Source of the DNA: Syntrophaceae bacterium UBA4778
Lineage (GTDB): Bacteria; Desulfobacterota; Syntrophia; Syntrophales; UBA4778
Assembly (NCBI GenBank): GCA_002403175.1
Contig: DHHG01000104.1
Location: 1 to 9,723 of the forward strand
Length of the DNA stretch: 9,723 bases
Direction of reading: 5' to 3'
Shown here: positions 7,108 to 9,723 of the stretch, one piece after another
Layout of the letters: every line of letters begins with the position of its first letter
Numbering within the stretch: the stretch's first letter is position 1
Notes under the pieces: generated by a model
The model's input: only the letters and a program-made list of their open reading frames with translations
Database searches by the model: none
Told to the model about the DNA's origin: nothing
Made by a program: the position numbers and the translations under genes

Positions 7108-8113
7108 ACTCTTCAGGTTTCGTTTTCCCACGGAACACCCAAAGCTTGTACCCTGAATAAATCAGAATAATCGGAAGAATAACGGACATTGCAATCAGCA
7201 TGAAAGATAGCGTATACGGTGAGGCCGCTGTTGCATGTATTGAAAGTGATGGAGAAAGAACATTCGGGATGATGTATGGATAGATCCCTGCTGAAATCCC
7301 GATAAATCCTGAAACGACAAAAACAATGTTGAACATAAGCGGCGACAATTCCCGGTGTTTTCTGAGCGCAAGCTGATATAATACAAATGAAGCAGCGGCT
7401 ATGGCCGGAGCGATCGACAACCAAATCGGATGGGCAAGCCATTTCTCCAATACAAACCGATATCGAAACGGTATTCCGATATAGACTGCAACGGAAATGA
7501 CAATAGTAAAATACGACGCAATGCGGGCGCACCGGAAAGCACGCTCCTGCATCTCTCCCTGGGTTTTCAGAATAAGATAACTTCCGCCCAGCATTAGATA
7601 ACCCGCAATAATTCCCATGGAAGCTATAAATGAATACGGGTTCAGCCATCCCCAGATACTCCCGATAAACCGCGTATTAACTACTTCGAGCCCCCCAAAG
7701 AGGCCGCCTACCGCAAATCCCTGGGCCGATGCAGTGATCAGGCTACCGATTCCGAACGAATATCCCCAGATCTTTTTATTCCGCGAGGATGCCCGAAATT
7801 CAAAAGCGATTCCGCGAAAGATGAGACCGATCAGCATAACGAGAATAGGAATGTAAAGGGCACTGAACAATATGCCGTAAAAAACAGGAAAGGCCCCGAA
7901 GAGCATACCTCCCAGAAGAACAAGCCAGGTCTGGTTATCATGCCAGGTGCCCTGAATGGAGGTCATCATGAGTCCGCGCTCCTGATCATCTCGGACAAAG
8001 AGGGAAAGGATCCCCACCCCAAGATCGTAACCGTCCGTAACGGCATAGTACAGAAGCAGGAATCCTATAATGAAAAACCAGATTTCTGGGAGATGATCTG
8101 ATACCGGTGTCAT
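7103..8113 (-). CDS. cydB: Cytochrome bd quinol oxidase subunit II
   Basis: CydB, 336 residues, is the second integral membrane subunit of the cytochrome bd oxidase, which oxidises quinol and reduces oxygen to water without pumping protons. The N-terminal helix carries the family motif DGYDLGVG (D27, D30), and residues near 55-70 hold GTWHDNQTWLVLLGG, a version of the CydB W-x-N-x-x-W-L motif. Hydrophobic segments along the protein fit about eight helices. The length is slightly below that of E. coli CydB (379) and normal for the short CydAB group. The ATG follows the cydA stop by 9 bp. The run TAAGGAAAAGGA joins that stop to the start and supplies the ribosome site, so the pair is certainly cotranscribed. 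No small CydX-type subunit follows in the next gap. Confidence 0.97.
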   Translation of the reverse strand: MTPVSDHLPEIWFFIIGFLLLYYAVTDGYDLGVGILSLFVRDDQERGLMMTSIQGTWHDNQTWLVLLGGMLFGAFPVFYGILFSALYIPILVMLIGLIFRGIAFEFRASSRNKKIWGYSFGIGSLITASAQGFAVGGLFGGLEVVNTRFIGSIWGWLNPYSFIASMGIIAGYLMLGGSYLILKTQGEMQERAFRCARIASYFTIVISVAVYIGIPFRYRFVLEKWLAHPIWLSIAPAIAAASFVLYQLALRKHRELSPLMFNIVFVVSGFIGISAGIYPYIIPNVLSPSLSIHATAASPYTLSFMLIAMSVILPIILIYSGYKLWVFRGKTKPEEY

Positions 8114-8122
8114 TCCTTTTCC

Positions 8123-9484
8123 TTAAACTTCCTTTTCAATCGGTGTTTCCAAATCTGGTCCCTTCCGGATCAGATGCCGCGCAAAGAAAAAAATACAGAA
8201 GAGGAGAAAAACGTAGACGAATACGTAAACAGAAAATGAGGTCGCAACGGCTGCAGGAGGAAGGGGGGTTGCCGCCTCACTGGTGCGCATCATTCTATAA
8301 ATAATCCAAGGCTGGCGGCCTACCTCCCGAACCAGCCAGCCTGTCTCCATGGCGATATAGCTGATCGGGATTCCTGCGATCCAGGAATACAGGAGCGCTC
8401 TCCTGGAGTGAATCCGACCTGTTGTCAGGTTTCCTTTTCTCCAGTCCCACAGTGTCCAGACCATGATTAAAAAAAGCAGGAATCCCGCTGCAACCATCAC
8501 CCGAAATGCATAAAAGGGTACAACAATCGGGGGTCTGTCCTCTTTGGGAAAATCGCGAAGCCCCTTCACCTTACCATTTAAAGAACGGGTGCTCAGGATA
8601 CTGAGGACATAGGGGATGCTGATTTCCCATTTGTTTTTTTCTCTCTCCGGATCGGGCCAGGCAAGCAGATTCCATGCGGCTCCCTTTCCGGGAGGGTTTG
8701 TTTCCCAGTGGGCTTCCATAGCGGCCAGTTTTTCCGGCTGCAACCGGAAATCGGCCTCTCCGGAACCGTCACCCAGCCAAATCTGAAGCGGCGTTATGAA
8801 AATAGCGGCAATCACCGCTATCTTGAATGATCGAAGAAAAAAATCAGTATATCTCCTTCGGAGGAGATACCAGGCGCTGAGTCCTCCAACCAGAAATAAA
8901 GAAATTTCCAGGCACGCGAACCACATGTGAGGGACACTCCAGATCATATCGGGGGTGAAAAGGGCTTTGAAGTAGTCCGTCACGATAAATTTTCCGTTGG
9001 CAAAATGGCCTCCAGTCGGAACCTGCATCCACGAATTTGCAATGAGAATCCAGAATGCGGAAAGTGAAGCGCCAAAGGCAACCATGCAGGTGGCGAAGAA
9101 ATGCATTCTGCGAGAAACACGCTTCCAGCCGAAAAACATGATGCCGAGAAAACTCGCCTCCAGCATGAAAGCCATTGCCCCTTCATATCCAAGAATATGG
9201 CCGAAGAAGTCTCCTCCCGCTTCGGAAAAAAGATTCCAATTCATCCCGAACTGAAATTCCATTGGGAATCCGGTGGCAATGCCGACAGCGGTAAACAGCA
9301 AAAAGAAACGGCTCCAGAAACGGGCATGGCGATAATAGACAAGGTTACCGGTTTTGATCCAGGCGGCTTCGACAATGACCAGAAAAAGGCTCAAACCAAC
9401 AATGAGAACGGGCCAGAGAATGTGAAACATAATGGTGAAGGCAAACTGATACCGCGCCAAAGCCACTGTTTCAATACCAGCCAT
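8123..9484 (-). CDS. cydA: Cytochrome bd quinol oxidase subunit I
   Basis: CydA, 453 residues, holds the three haems and the quinol site of the bd oxidase. Expected ligands are visible: H21 in FHILWP, E101 and E109 in GYEGAMAFMLEAS, H186 in PHMWF, and R328 and M330 in FRVM. K252 and E257 in the QPEKLAAMEAHWE segment match Q-loop residues linked to quinol oxidation in E. coli. GRQPW near the C-terminus is also diagnostic. The loop between the quinol segment and FRVM is short, giving a protein about 70 residues shorter than E. coli CydA; it therefore belongs to the short Q-loop (bd-S or CIO-like) type. Start ATG 9484 has AGGAAGG upstream at good spacing. The operon would serve respiration at low oxygen, or oxygen removal and protection from nitric oxide or peroxide stress in an anaerobe. 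No cydC or cydD assembly genes are in the window. Confidence 0.98.
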   Translation of the reverse strand: MAGIETVALARYQFAFTIMFHILWPVLIVGLSLFLVIVEAAWIKTGNLVYYRHARFWSRFFLLFTAVGIATGFPMEFQFGMNWNLFSEAGGDFFGHILGYEGAMAFMLEASFLGIMFFGWKRVSRRMHFFATCMVAFGASLSAFWILIANSWMQVPTGGHFANGKFIVTDYFKALFTPDMIWSVPHMWFACLEISLFLVGGLSAWYLLRRRYTDFFLRSFKIAVIAAIFITPLQIWLGDGSGEADFRLQPEKLAAMEAHWETNPPGKGAAWNLLAWPDPEREKNKWEISIPYVLSILSTRSLNGKVKGLRDFPKEDRPPIVVPFYAFRVMVAAGFLLFLIMVWTLWDWRKGNLTTGRIHSRRALLYSWIAGIPISYIAMETGWLVREVGRQPWIIYRMMRTSEAATPLPPAAVATSFSVYVFVYVFLLFCIFFFARHLIRKGPDLETPIEKEV

Positions 9485-9495
9485 AAAGCCTTCCT

Positions 9496-9690
9496 TTAAG
9501 GACGCTCATGCATTTGAATCCGGTAGCGATCGCAATCCCCACTGCTCGCGACGGGGTAAGCGAGCGAATCATGTTTAAACGTGTTCCTAAAGGATCGGAG
9601 ACTCACGGAGCAAACTCCGGTTGAGTCTTCAATTTCTTTTATTTTGGTTAAAATAAGGAGGGATGTCAAGTGGACCGCATCTATCTTCAT
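9496..9690 (-). CDS. Possible 64-codon upstream ORF of cydA
   Basis: ATG 9690 is preceded by a very good ribosome site (AGGAGAGGGGG), and the ORF ends 11 nt before cydA. The product starts MKIDAVHLTSLLILTK and matches no family I know. Against it, the second half is encoded by the inverted repeat and stem-loop sequences, and the predicted cydA promoter lies inside it, so the main transcript would lack the start codon. It may be a leader peptide, the remnant of a gene interrupted by the repeat, or chance. Confidence 0.25.
   Translation of the reverse strand: MKIDAVHLTSLLILTKIKEIEDSTGVCSVSLRSFRNTFKHDSLAYPVASSGDCDRYRIQMHERP
9511..9602 (-). repeat. Right copy of inverted repeat flanking cydAB, in the cydA leader
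   Basis: Read on the minus strand, this copy contains CTCCGATCC (9592-9600), a GTTTAAAC stretch, CGCTCGCTTACCCC (9553-9566) and a CCGGATTCAA end, matching the plus strand of 7022-7107 in the same order. The core is 9553-9600. The copy lies between the predicted cydA start site of transcription and the cydA ribosome site, so it forms much of the leader RNA. Confidence 0.6.
9544..9565 (-). other. Stem-loop in cydA leader
   Basis: The arms GCTCGC and GCGAGC pair perfectly over 6 bp around a 10-nt loop. On the minus strand the loop contains CCCC (9553-9556). A GGGG run lies only 3 nt beyond the stem (9537-9540), so an H-type pseudoknot is conceivable, though the connecting loop is short. In the left repeat copy the stem is kept with one G-U pair on the minus strand, but the GGGG partner is not. 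It resembles no riboswitch class I could recall. Confidence 0.45.
9600..9627 (-). promoter_or_regulatory. Strong stem-loop at predicted 5' end of cydAB mRNA
   Basis: GACTCA and CGGAG pair with CTCCG and TGAGTC, giving 11 bp with a 2-nt bulge and a 4-nt loop. For leftward transcription it would start within about ten bases of the predicted transcript start, where such structures can protect an mRNA from decay. Read rightwards it is followed by a T-rich stretch (9628-9645), so it could also act as an intrinsic terminator for antisense transcripts. Confidence 0.55.
9639..9656. promoter_or_regulatory. 18-bp palindrome over the cydAB promoter, possible operator
   Basis: TTATTTT and AAAATAA form a perfect 7-bp inverted repeat around a GGTT centre. 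It covers the -10 element and the adjacent spacer of the predicted promoter, a position where a bound dimeric regulator would normally repress. It does not match the FNR site (TTGAT-N4-ATCAA) or the Rex site pattern, so the regulator cannot be named. Confidence 0.4.
9641..9669 (-). promoter_or_regulatory. Candidate sigma-70 promoter of cydAB
   Basis: On the minus strand a perfect -35 TTGACA (9664-9669) is followed by 17 bp and a -10 of CAAAAT (9641-9646; four of six consensus positions). The start of transcription would fall near 9634, giving a leader of about 150 nt before cydA. The weak -10 suggests help from an activator, or that the overlapping palindrome is an operator. Confidence 0.5.
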
Positions 9691-9723
9691 GGCGCCCCCT
9701 CTCCTGTTGCCTCATAAATAAAT

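Noticed and set aside
7113..7649. 178-codon minus-strand ORF inside cydB
   Set aside because: It overlaps cydB in another frame and has no recognisable motif, while the cydB frame carries family motifs throughout.
9525..9532. GCGATCGC octamer (cyanobacterial HIP1 site)
   Set aside because: I noticed it only once in the window and no other feature suggests a cyanobacterium, so chance is enough.

Overview
The window looks like part of a bacterial chromosome of roughly balanced base composition. Every convincing gene lies on the minus strand, so transcription runs from right to left. Good Shine-Dalgarno sequences, a bd-type quinol oxidase and a very long receiver-PAS sensor suggest a Gram-negative, probably anaerobic or microaerophilic bacterium. 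Desulfobacterota or Syntrophus-like organisms often carry such sensors, but this placement is a guess from gene style, not a measurement.

Right end (about 9484-9723): the control region of the oxidase operon. It holds a TTGACA-type promoter, an 18-bp palindrome over the -10 region, a strong stem-loop at the predicted 5' end of the transcript, a second stem-loop and a doubtful 64-codon ORF. Next come cydA (8123-9484) and cydB (7103-8113), separated by 9 bp. They encode the two main subunits of a cytochrome bd oxidase with a short Q-loop. Diverged inverted copies of an approximately 85-90 bp sequence lie on either side of cydAB.

Middle: after a 142-bp gap comes a P-type cation ATPase (4381-6960) with all catalytic motifs but an unusual PNELP motif in membrane helix 4. 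After 82 bp come a small exported or lipoprotein-like ORF (4068-4298) and a cation diffusion facilitator (3049-4071). These two overlap by ATGA.

Left third: 29 bp further on starts a very large regulatory gene (3019 to beyond the left edge, at least 1006 codons). It encodes a receiver domain, one diverged PAS domain, five nearly identical tandem PAS domains with a DNA period of 396 bp, and the start of a different seventh PAS domain. Its output domain is outside the window.

Together the genes suggest a same-strand cluster joining oxygen or quinol respiration (CydAB), active and gradient-driven cation transport (ATPase and CDF) and a multi-PAS signalling protein. Only cydA-cydB, the small ORF-CDF pair and probably CDF-sensor are spaced tightly enough to be called cotranscribed. 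The most unusual items are the homogenised PAS array, the inverted repeats around cydAB, the structured cydA leader, the CX3CX3CX3C tail of the CDF and the altered membrane motif of the ATPase. I found no rRNA, tRNA, CRISPR array, transposase or phage gene.
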